From positions 1 through 5,463 of the forward strand of contig DGDX01000031.1 in NCBI GenBank assembly GCA_002385665.1: DNA of 5,463 nt, read 5' to 3'. Under the pieces are notes generated by a model that was not told where the DNA came from, did not search any database, and worked only from the letters and a program-made list of their open reading frames with translations. The stretch is from Firmicutes bacterium UBA3941 (lineage in GTDB: Bacteria; Bacillota; Clostridia; Caldicoprobacterales; UBA3941). Below are positions 1 through 5,251 of the stretch, piece by piece; within the stretch, counting starts at the first letter, position 1, and each line of letters opens with the position of its first letter. The translations under genes and the position numbers were made by a program.

Positions 1-1
1 A

Positions 2-301
2 GATGCGGAGAATTATTTGGTCTTGGAGAACGCGCAATACCTCAGAAAATATGGACCGGAGTGTATAATTTATACTACTTTGGAACCTTGCATAATGTGT
101 ATCAGTACCATAGCGATGGCGGACATTAGAAATATCGTGATCGGCTTTGAGGATAGGTATATGCAGACTAGGGACTTTATTTCCAGTCATCCATGGTTGA
201 GGGATAGGATATTTAACTACCTTGTAGGGGTTAAGGAGCAGGACTGCAGGGATTTGATACTTAGGTACGGAGACGAGCGGGATAAGAGTATATTGCTATA
301 G
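2..301 (+). CDS. Cytidine/nucleoside deaminase-fold protein, 5' truncated by the window
   Basis: This is the C-terminal 99 residues of a zinc-dependent deaminase-fold protein; the frame is open to the window edge and stops at TAG 299-301. The visible part contains TLEPCIMC (bases 80-103), the PCxxC zinc-binding motif of the TadA/CDA/guanine deaminase group, followed by a strand of the expected type (IRNIVIGFEDRY). Twenty-six residues before that proline is a DAE triplet (bases 2-10), at the place where TadA-type enzymes carry HAE; the Glu would be the proton shuttle and the first residue the third zinc ligand. Members hydrolyse the amino group of a base or nucleoside, normally in the cytosol. 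A TTG at 17-19 is in frame but would exclude the catalytic Glu, so I treat the gene as beginning outside the window. The tail after the core (WLRDRIFNYLVG and onward) does not resemble TadA, so a tRNA adenosine deaminase role is unlikely. The substrate is unknown. Confidence 0.8.
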   Translation, partial: DAENYLVLENAQYLRKYGPECIIYTTLEPCIMCISTIAMADIRNIVIGFEDRYMQTRDFISSHPWLRDRIFNYLVGVKEQDCRDLILRYGDERDKSILL

Positions 302-349
302 GTAGATAGTATTCCTTGATCAATTAATTTATTCACAGGAGGTGTAAGT

Positions 350-1267
350 ATGACTGTATTTAAAAAAGCTCGTACATTTGTCTATCGTAACGCTCGTCCT
401 TTGGATATTGCCAGGTGGCAATACCATTTTGAGAATGGCAGTAAAGGGGCTGTGTTGACCGCCCTCGCCGTTTATCAAAATGAGGACGGTGGGTTTGGAC
501 ATGCCCTTGAGCCGGATTCATGGAATCCGAATTCAGCTCCGATCCAGACCTGGGCGGCAACGGAGATATTGCGGGAAATTGACTTCACTGACAACTCCCA
601 CCCGATTATCCAAGGTATATTGCGTTATTTAGCCGAGGGCCGGAATTTTGATGGCAAGGTTTGGTACAATACTATCCGTAGCAATAACGACTATCCTCAC
701 GCTTTGTGGTGGCATGACGAGAGCGGTGTCTCTTCGCATAATGATTATAATCCTACGGCATGTTTGGCAGGATTCATTGTTCGCTTTGCCAACAGGGATA
801 GCGATCTGTATCGGCTAGGCCGCCGAATTGCCGAGGAGGCATACGATGCTTACTTCGGGCAAGATTTACCCAGCGATATGCACGCTGCAAGTTGTTATCT
901 AAGGCTTTGGCAATATTGTACAGAGGCGGGAGTAACGGATCTTATTGATCTTGCTGCACTGAAAGAGCGTCTGCGGAAGCAAGTTCGGCATTGCATATCA
1001 AGCAACATCGGTGAATGGGAAACAAGCTATGTCTGTAAGCCGTCGCAATTTTTTGTAAATAACAGCAGCATTTTCTATGCCGACAACAAGGAAATGGCTG
1101 ATTATGAATGCGAATTTATAATAAAATCCCAGCTTGAGGACGGCTCGTGGTCGATTCCCTGGAGCTGGAATAACTATCCTGATGAATGGGCTATCAGCAA
1201 GAACTGGTGGAAAGGCAATCTTGCCATATTGAATATTCTTTACTTAAGGGGTATGGGAAAGTTATAA
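350..1267 (+). CDS. Conserved protein of unknown function with prenyltransferase/squalene-cyclase-like repeats
   Basis: This is a complete 305-residue protein with no signal peptide or membrane segment, so presumably cytosolic. Two QW-type motifs of the terpene cyclase/prenyltransferase alpha/alpha-toroid fold are visible: QNEDGGFG at residues 43-50, followed by HALEPD, and QLEDGSW at 261-267, each after a hydrophobic helix. Between them the chain is helical and rich in Trp, Tyr and His (ALWWHDESG near 118-126). The DxDD motif of squalene-hopene cyclases is not seen and the length is about half of theirs, so cyclase activity should not be assumed. I recall similar uncharacterised Firmicutes proteins, but no defined function. 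The start is firm: AGGAGGTG at 337-344 lies 5 bp before ATG 350. It ends in tandem stops (TAA 1265-1267, TAA 1268-1270). It begins 48 bp after the deaminase and may be cotranscribed with it. Its Arg codons are mostly CGN (14 of 18), unlike the deaminase, which suggests a different origin. Confidence 0.85.
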   Translation: MTVFKKARTFVYRNARPLDIARWQYHFENGSKGAVLTALAVYQNEDGGFGHALEPDSWNPNSAPIQTWAATEILREIDFTDNSHPIIQGILRYLAEGRNFDGKVWYNTIRSNNDYPHALWWHDESGVSSHNDYNPTACLAGFIVRFANRDSDLYRLGRRIAEEAYDAYFGQDLPSDMHAASCYLRLWQYCTEAGVTDLIDLAALKERLRKQVRHCISSNIGEWETSYVCKPSQFFVNNSSIFYADNKEMADYECEFIIKSQLEDGSWSIPWSWNNYPDEWAISKNWWKGNLAILNILYLRGMGKL

Positions 1268-1303
1268 TAAGCAACAACACAATTGCTTACTTATAATCAA
1301 TTG
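1268..1303 (+). promoter_or_regulatory. Possible promoter with dyad upstream of the COG3981-type acetyltransferase
   Basis: The 77-bp spacer holds a perfect -10 hexamer, TATAAT, at 1292-1297, about 48 bp before the ATG at 1345. No good -35 hexamer lies 16-18 bp upstream (AAGCAA at 1269-1274 is poor). Instead there is a 7-bp inverted repeat with an 8-nt centre, TAAGCAA (1268-1274) and TTGCTTA (1283-1289). Two copies of the palindrome CAATTG (1280-1285 and 1298-1303) flank the -10. The arrangement could be an activator-dependent or repressed promoter; in an AT-rich spacer it could also be chance. The inverted repeat has no following T-run, so it is not an intrinsic terminator. Confidence 0.3.
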
Positions 1304-1330
1304 TTGGCAATAGTGTTTATTCAAGCTATT

Positions 1331-1338
1331 GGGTGGTG
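1331..1338 (+). promoter_or_regulatory. Ribosome binding site that decides the acetyltransferase start
   Basis: GGGTGGTG lies 6 bp before ATG 1345. The in-frame GTG codons at 1333 and 1336 fall inside this purine-rich element and have no better site upstream, so ATG 1345 is preferred. Related proteins, as I recall them, also begin close to this Met (MK.V.PS..YE). Confidence 0.6.
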
Positions 1339-1344
1339 ACCAAT

Positions 1345-1878
1345 ATGAAATTTGTATTTCCTAGTAAGGAATACGAAGACAAGGCAAAGGATTATATACG
1401 GGAATTTCATGAGTATTCATCCCCTATAAACGGAACAGGAGGCCTTGACAGGTATCTGGAAGAAGCAACATATGGGGACTGGTTGTTGAAGGTGAACGCA
1501 GATAGGGATATTGCCAATGTCCCCAAAGACAGGGTTCCGGCATATACCTATTTCTATGTACATGATGATGGGGCCAGAATTATAGGTATGATTAATATCC
1601 GGTTGGCTCTGAACGATTTTCTGAAAAAGGAAGGCGGGCATATAGGGTACAGCATCAGGCCGACTGAACGTAGAAAAGGATATGGGACAAGGATGCTTAG
1701 AGAAGCAATGGCCTTTTTAAAACCAATCGGTTTAACCGATATCATATTAGTGTGCAATAAAGATAACCTGGCCTCTGCGCGTATTATTATGAATTGCGGC
1801 GGGATCTTAGAGGACGAGTTTTATAGTCATACATTCGACGAGCTTATCCAAAGGTACCGAATTTCTGGTACATCATAG
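1345..1878 (+). CDS. GNAT family N-acetyltransferase, COG3981 type
   Basis: This 177-residue protein has the organisation of the small Firmicutes GNAT group that I know as COG3981. It has an N-terminal LDRYLEE segment (residues 34-40), then a DRVPAYTYFYV strand (62-72), then IIGMINIRLALNDFL (79-93) leading to GGHIGYSIRPTERRKGYGT (97-115). R109-x-x-G112-x-G114 is the acetyl-CoA pyrophosphate-binding loop of motif A. NLASARIIMNCGG (141-153) is the motif B helix and turn, and the C-terminal IQRYRI is a typical final strand. These enzymes transfer acetyl from acetyl-CoA to an amine in the cytosol; the acceptor of this subgroup is not known to me. The start is ATG 1345 on the basis of its ribosome binding site; a GTG start at 1333 would add four residues. 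It follows the toroid gene by 77 bp and converges on the oxidoreductase. Its Arg codons are mixed (9 AGA/AGG, 5 CGN). Confidence 0.88.
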   Translation: MKFVFPSKEYEDKAKDYIREFHEYSSPINGTGGLDRYLEEATYGDWLLKVNADRDIANVPKDRVPAYTYFYVHDDGARIIGMINIRLALNDFLKKEGGHIGYSIRPTERRKGYGTRMLREAMAFLKPIGLTDIILVCNKDNLASARIIMNCGGILEDEFYSHTFDELIQRYRISGTS

Positions 1879-1893
1879 GAAGACTGATAGTAC

Positions 1894-1933
1894 TACGCAA
1901 ATCAACCTGCTATAGGACAGGTTGATTTGCGTA
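1894..1933. terminator. Perfect 16-bp hairpin between convergent genes, possible bidirectional terminator
   Basis: Arms TACGCAAATCAACCTG (1894-1909) and CAGGTTGATTTGCGTA (1918-1933) are exact reverse complements around an 8-nt loop. It begins 15 bp after the acetyltransferase stop and ends 19 bp before the end of the opposite-strand oxidoreductase, the usual place for a shared terminator. Neither side has a T-run, so it is not a textbook intrinsic terminator. It may act with Rho, protect mRNA 3' ends, or be a relic of a mobile repeat. The structure is certain; the role is inferred. Confidence 0.6.
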
Positions 1934-1952
1934 TCCCAACCATATGAATTAC

Positions 1953-3158
1953 TTAATCATCTAAAATTCCATGGATTAGGCCGTTTACCATGGGAGCAGT
2001 CCGATCGTACCTTGTCTGTAAGGGGATGTATTTGCCCTCTTTACTGGACTTAGTGAAACTGGTGAGTATCTCCAATACATGGTATTGTTGCTGATAGTTT
2101 GCGCGGTATTCACGTCCGGTTCGGATTGCCTTACACATATCGGCAAGCCCTAGCCCACGGGAATTATCACTGTAATCAAACATCAAGGGGATCTCCTTGT
2201 AACCCTTATAAAAATTCGGGATACCCTTTGCCTCCAGGGCTGGATCCGTCGTCGGTGCCGCCTTTTGATCTTCCGGACGCATCAGTAGGACAGGACCCCC
2301 AAAGGTATTGGGATCAGGGACGATAAGGGTACCGGCTGTTCCGTATACTTCAAAGCGCGCTTGTGCGTTACTGCTATAGTGAACATCAAAGGTGGTGAAG
2401 ATCTGTGCTATGGCACCGTTAGAGAATAGTATATTCCCAGTTAAATGGGTATCCACATCCACATCGATGACTTCTCCATAGCGGGGACTTGATGTGATAA
2501 CGCGTTTGTCAAAGGACTTCTTTGTCATTCCCATGATGCCTTTGGCTTCACCTATGAGCTGCAAGAGAGCTGTAACATAATATGGGCCCATATCCATCAT
2601 CGGTCCGCCGCCGCGCTTATAGTAAAACTCTGGATCATGATGCCAAGTTTCGTGACCATGGCAAACCATAGCACAATTAGCGCCAATAACTTCACCAATT
2701 ATACCATCGTCTATGAGCTTGCGAGCTGTCTGTATACCGGCACCCATGAAGGTATCGGGTGCTCCACCCAGGCAAAGCCCATTTTTTTCGGCAAGCTCCA
2801 CTAACTCTTTACCTTCCTCCATATCAATTCCAAGGGGTTTTTCAGAATAAACATGTTTACCGTGCAAGAGGGCCTGTTTTGTTACTTCGTAATGTTCATA
2901 TGGACGTGTCAGATTGAGCACAACCTCCACTTCGGGATCATTAAAGGCCTCATACATATCAGCGTAAATCTTTGGCGTGTTGATCTTTAAACCTTTATCC
3001 TGTTGTGCCTTTATGTAGGAAACTCCCTTTCGGGCACGTTCTGGAATCAAGTCACAGACACCATATAGCTCGACTTCCCGAAAAACATTTGCGATATTCT
3101 GAAGATAAATACCGCTAATATCGCCTACACCAATCATTGCAACTTTTACCGGTTTCAT
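1953..3158 (-). CDS. Gfo/Idh/MocA family NAD(P)-dependent oxidoreductase
   Basis: This is a complete 401-residue cytosolic oxidoreductase. The N-terminal Rossmann domain opens with KVAMIGVGDISGIY (residues 5-18), whose G10-x-G12-x-x-S15 is the dinucleotide-binding loop; VVLNLTRPYEHYEV (79-92) and YSEKPLG (104-110) follow. EKP is the family signature and K107 is the usual catalytic Lys. The C-terminal sheet domain has GGGPMMDMGPYY (183-194). D189 fits the catalytic Asp, but the His four residues later in many sugar dehydrogenases is Tyr193 here. The family oxidises or reduces sugars, inositols and related polyols with NAD(P); the substrate cannot be read from the sequence. The length is normal to slightly long. 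The start is firm: AAGGAGG (complement of 3169-3175) lies 10 bp before the ATG. The gene stands alone on the minus strand behind a dyad-rich leader. Nearly all Arg codons are CGN (15 of 16), unlike the lyase and acetyltransferase across the divergent spacer. Confidence 0.92.
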   Translation of the reverse strand: MKPVKVAMIGVGDISGIYLQNIANVFREVELYGVCDLIPERARKGVSYIKAQQDKGLKINTPKIYADMYEAFNDPEVEVVLNLTRPYEHYEVTKQALLHGKHVYSEKPLGIDMEEGKELVELAEKNGLCLGGAPDTFMGAGIQTARKLIDDGIIGEVIGANCAMVCHGHETWHHDPEFYYKRGGGPMMDMGPYYVTALLQLIGEAKGIMGMTKKSFDKRVITSSPRYGEVIDVDVDTHLTGNILFSNGAIAQIFTTFDVHYSSNAQARFEVYGTAGTLIVPDPNTFGGPVLLMRPEDQKAAPTTDPALEAKGIPNFYKGYKEIPLMFDYSDNSRGLGLADMCKAIRTGREYRANYQQQYHVLEILTSFTKSSKEGKYIPLQTRYDRTAPMVNGLIHGILDD

Positions 3159-3180
3159 ACTTTTAGATCCTCCTTGTAAA

Positions 3181-3218
3181 TTAGTATTGTACTAAATAGT
3201 GGGAAAAGCCACTATTTA
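3181..3218 (-). promoter_or_regulatory. Overlapping palindromes in the leader of the oxidoreductase, candidate operator or leader hairpin
   Basis: Two symmetric elements share three bases. TTAGTATTGTACTAA (3181-3195) is a 6-3-6 perfect palindrome. TAAATAGTGG (3193-3202) and CCACTATTTA (3209-3218) form a perfect 10-bp stem around the 6-nt loop GAAAAG. Both lie 23-60 bp upstream of the oxidoreductase ATG; the nearer one ends 5 bp from the ribosome binding site. They could be a repressor operator or a structured 5' leader. No T-run follows on the minus strand, so attenuation by an intrinsic terminator is unlikely. Confidence 0.5.
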
Positions 3219-3451
3219 AGCGTCTTGTTTTGTAATGATCCATATTAACTAAAAATCAAACCCATGATACAAATATTTTGTTGATATATATTGCTTTTTT
3301 CTGTAAGATATTATCATAATAACAACTGGTTAGCTGGAGTTACAAAAAACTAGGATTTTCAGCATTACAGCCTAATCTGTTGAGCAATCTTTTTGAAACC
3401 CACTACTATTAACTAGGGAACCAATTACCTACAATAATCAATAGGGAAGGG

Positions 3452-3480
3452 TTGACATGATGATTCTACCACAGTATTTA
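3452..3480 (+). promoter_or_regulatory. Candidate sigma-A-type promoter for the second acetyltransferase
   Basis: A consensus -35, TTGACA (3452-3457), is followed after exactly 17 bp by TATTTA (3475-3480), which matches TATAAT at its first three positions. Transcription would start near 3487 and give a leader of about 100 nt before the ATG at 3590. The -35 and spacing are good and the -10 is only fair. Confidence 0.45.
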
Positions 3481-3589
3481 AAACATTAAAAGGTCTTTCC
3501 TTTACGGTGTATTCAGGAAATATTCTAAATGGTAGCGGTACCAGTTAAAATACGGAGCACTCTGGCATCAAGCAACAAGGAGTTACTGT

Positions 3590-4093
3590 ATGGTATTTAG
3601 AAAAGCATCCTGTAGGGATATAGACGATATTTTGAATATCATAGACGAAGCAAAGCTTTCAATTAGGGAGCTGGGAATTGACCAATGGCAAAACGGCTAT
3701 CCCAATAGGCAAATCTTAGAAGACGACATAAGTAACGGGAATTCCTATGTCTTTTTGAAGGATAATGCTATCATCGGCACCGTAGCGATTATTTTTGGAA
3801 ATGAGAAGGCTTATGAAACTATCTATGATGGCCAATGGTTAGGAAATGGGGACTATGCTACTATACATAGAATAGCTATCCATTCTGATCATAAAGGTTA
3901 TGGGTTTGCCTCCGTAATATACGATAAGGCGAAGAGGATATGTCTAAATAGCGGCATACATAGTATAAGAGTTGATACCCATGAAGGCAATCTTCCCATG
4001 CAAAGATCTTTAGCAAAAAACGGTTTTAATTATTGCGGGATAGTATTCTTAGAAGACAGTAGCAAGAGGTTGGCCTATGAAATCTTATTTTAG
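3590..4093 (+). CDS. GNAT family N-acetyltransferase
   Basis: This 167-residue GNAT protein opens with FRKASCRDIDDILNIIDEAK, the usual first strand and helix. The segment DQWQNGYPNRQILEDDI (residues 31-47) is characteristic of a common Firmicutes GNAT subgroup. IIGTVAIIF (61-69) is a central strand. Motif A is TIHRIAIHSDHKGYGFAS (91-108): the acetyl-CoA loop reads K102-x-x-G105-x-A107, with Lys where Arg or Gln is usual. IRVDTHEGNLPMQRSLAKNGF (126-146) is the strand plus motif B helix. It should acetylate a small amine or protein amine in the cytosol; the acceptor is unknown. AAGGAG at 3577-3582, 7 bp before the ATG, fixes the start. It ends in tandem TAG codons. It has its own candidate promoter and could read through to the lyase gene 104 bp downstream. 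All nine Arg codons are AGA/AGG. It differs clearly from the other two acetyltransferases here, so it is not a local duplicate. Confidence 0.88.
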   Translation: MVFRKASCRDIDDILNIIDEAKLSIRELGIDQWQNGYPNRQILEDDISNGNSYVFLKDNAIIGTVAIIFGNEKAYETIYDGQWLGNGDYATIHRIAIHSDHKGYGFASVIYDKAKRICLNSGIHSIRVDTHEGNLPMQRSLAKNGFNYCGIVFLEDSSKRLAYEILF

Positions 4094-4110
4094 TAGTTTC
4101 GTCAAATACA

Positions 4111-4131
4111 GCTTACCAGTACTAAGTAAGC
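4111..4131 (+). repeat. Small inverted repeat in the acetyltransferase-lyase spacer
   Basis: GCTTAC (4111-4116) and GTAAGC (4126-4131) flank a 9-nt centre. The element sits 15 bp after the tandem stops and 66 bp before the lyase ATG. No T-run follows, so it is not an intrinsic terminator. It may be an operator, a processing hairpin or chance. The rest of the 104-bp spacer shows no convincing promoter; TTGATA at 4143-4148 has no -10 at the right distance. Confidence 0.35.
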
Positions 4132-4197
4132 ACCTATATCGGTTGATAACAGGGGGAAATATCCGTTGGCAATAAATGCTAGTAAGGTGGGGATAAG

Positions 4198-5130
4198 ATG
4201 AAACGGTGGAATCTAAATGAGATAAAGGGAGTTATACCCGCTTTGGTGACTCCATTTAATGAGGATGAATCATTAAGTGAAGAAAAAGTCAGGCACCTTG
4301 TAGATTACCTCATAGACGTTGGTGTAAACGGTTTTTATCTTACGGGGAGTACAGGGGAAGGATTCTTAATGGATACCTGGGAAAGACAAAAGGTAGTCGA
4401 GATTGCAATTGACCAGGTAAAGGACAGGCTTCCTGTAATAGTACACGTTGGGGCCATATCTACTAAGACAACTGTTGAACTTGCAAGACATGCCTATGAA
4501 TGTGGTGCATCGGCGATATCATCAGTACCACCCTTCTACTATAGATTTAGCTTTGACGAGATCTACGACTATTATAAGGACATATCTGATGCTGTGCCCC
4601 TTCCTTTGATTATATACAACATTGCTGCTACAACCGGGGTTGATATGGGTGTTAACGCAATTATTAGACTTGAAGAAATAGATAATGTAAAGGGAATAAA
4701 GTTTACATCTACAAATCATTATGAATTGCAGAGGATAAGAGAAAAATTAGGGTCTGGTTTTGTCATATATTCTGGCACTGATGAGATGGCCCTTTCAGGA
4801 ATACTTATGGGAGCAGATGGTGTAATCGGTAGTAGTTATAATTGCATGCCGGAGGTATTTATGAATATCCTAAAAGCCATAGAGGAAAATGATATAAATA
4901 AGGCACGAGGTTATCAGACAATTGCCAACGATATCATCGAAATATTCGGGAGATATAACTATCATGTATCGCTAAAACAGGCAATGCAATGGTTGGGTGT
5001 GGATTGTGGTAGGAATAGAAGACCATTTAATAGCCTTAAAGCTGAAGAGGTGGAGGCGCTAAGAACGGATCTATCCAGGCTTAAGAATAAGATAGGCTCC
5101 TATACCATAAAGATTTTGGAGGTTATATAA
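4198..5130 (+). CDS. nanA: N-acetylneuraminate lyase (DapA/NanA family aldolase)
   Basis: This is a complete 310-residue class I aldolase with a TIM barrel. N-acetylneuraminate lyase splits sialic acid into N-acetylmannosamine and pyruvate through a Schiff base. GSTGEG at residues 50-55 binds the pyruvate carboxylate (S51, T52; NanA has GSTGE, most DHDPS have GTTGE). PFYYRFSFDE (112-121) resembles PFYYPFSFEE of E. coli NanA. Y140 in YNI is the catalytic Tyr and K168 in KGIKFTS is the Schiff-base Lys, with T170 after it. GTDE (193-196) and GSSYN (211-215) place D195, E196 and S212 where E. coli NanA uses D191, E192 and S208 to hold the sugar tail, favouring sialate over dihydrodipicolinate synthesis. 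An oddity is YNIAA: the usually conserved Pro after YN[IV] is Ala143. The C-terminus runs slightly longer than usual. AAGGTGG at 4184-4190, 7 bp before the ATG, sets the start. No other nan gene is in view. A lyase for another 2-keto-3-deoxy acid remains possible. Confidence 0.78.
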   Translation: MKRWNLNEIKGVIPALVTPFNEDESLSEEKVRHLVDYLIDVGVNGFYLTGSTGEGFLMDTWERQKVVEIAIDQVKDRLPVIVHVGAISTKTTVELARHAYECGASAISSVPPFYYRFSFDEIYDYYKDISDAVPLPLIIYNIAATTGVDMGVNAIIRLEEIDNVKGIKFTSTNHYELQRIREKLGSGFVIYSGTDEMALSGILMGADGVIGSSYNCMPEVFMNILKAIEENDINKARGYQTIANDIIEIFGRYNYHVSLKQAMQWLGVDCGRNRRPFNSLKAEEVEALRTDLSRLKNKIGSYTIKILEVI

Positions 5131-5251
5131 TTTTTTAACTACTAAAGGCTATTTTGACAAAGACAGCTAAACCCCAAAGATTAAAGGTGGATCTTGAATT
5201 TAGCCGGAGGGAATAAACTGAACACTAACTTTTTACAAGGGGGCATCAGGC
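5131..5251 (+). other. Spacer with possible weak terminator and leader ORF before the last gene
   Basis: This is a 121-bp gap. At the end of the lyase gene, TATACC (5101-5106) can pair imperfectly with GGTTATA (5121-5127), just before a T6 run at 5131-5136; this might be a weak terminator. TTGACA at 5154-5159 is a perfect -35, but the best -10 at 17 bp (AAGATT, 5177-5182) is poor. A 24-codon frame begins with TTG at 5194, behind GGTGG at 5186-5190, and overlaps the start of the next gene, ending with TAA at 5266-5268. All three readings are tentative. Confidence 0.3.

Larger units (their letters stand above)
3159..3589. other. Non-coding divergent spacer, 431 bp
   Basis: This AT-rich, stop-dense stretch separates the minus-strand oxidoreductase from the plus-strand acetyltransferase. 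I see no credible gene in it. It holds the oxidoreductase ribosome binding site, two overlapping palindromes (3181-3218), a short TATTATCATAATA dyad at 3309-3321 that may be chance, and a rightward promoter candidate at 3452-3480. The roughly 100-nt leader after that promoter has two small hairpins (TTTCCT 3496-3501 with AGGAAA 3515-3520; TGGTA 3530-3534 with TACCA 3539-3543), but no terminator-like T-run follows them. No good -35/-10 pair for the minus-strand gene was found; a TATCAT (complement of 3264-3269) has no partner. Confidence 0.7.

Noticed and set aside
350..1267. The toroid protein as a true squalene-hopene or terpene cyclase
   Set aside because: It is too short, lacks DxDD, and has only two QW-like motifs.
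2099..2326. Plus-strand open frame of 75 codons opposite the oxidoreductase
   Set aside because: It is antisense to a strongly supported coding region and has no family resemblance; a shadow frame.
1953..3158. The oxidoreductase as a 2,7-anhydro-sialic acid oxidoreductase (NanOx/YjhC) partner of the lyase
   Set aside because: It belongs to the same broad Gfo/Idh/MocA family, but its substrate-domain motifs (GGGPMMDMGPYY, GAPDTFMGAG) do not resemble the YjhC sequence as I recall it, and the genes are on opposite strands.
3309..3321. TATTATCATAATA as a Fur/PerR box
   Set aside because: The half-sites are in the order ATTAT-C-ATAAT, not ATAAT-N-ATTAT, and such dyads are frequent by chance in AT-rich DNA.
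3457..3489. Ten-codon ORF MMILPQYLKH with purines upstream
   Set aside because: It overlaps the proposed promoter, is very short, and has only a weak ribosome binding site; not supportable as a gene.
3456..3548. Open frame of 30 codons reading FKTLKGLSFTVYSGNILNGSG, possible gene remnant
   Set aside because: There is no start codon, the length is compatible with chance, and I recognise no family.
3488..3589. T-box or other riboswitch in the leader of the second acetyltransferase
   Set aside because: TGGTAGCGGTACCA only superficially resembles the T-box sequence, and there is no specifier domain or terminator/antiterminator pair.
5126..5131. TATAAT overlapping the lyase stop codon as a promoter
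   Set aside because: The hexamer 17 bp upstream (TACCAT) does not resemble TTGACA.
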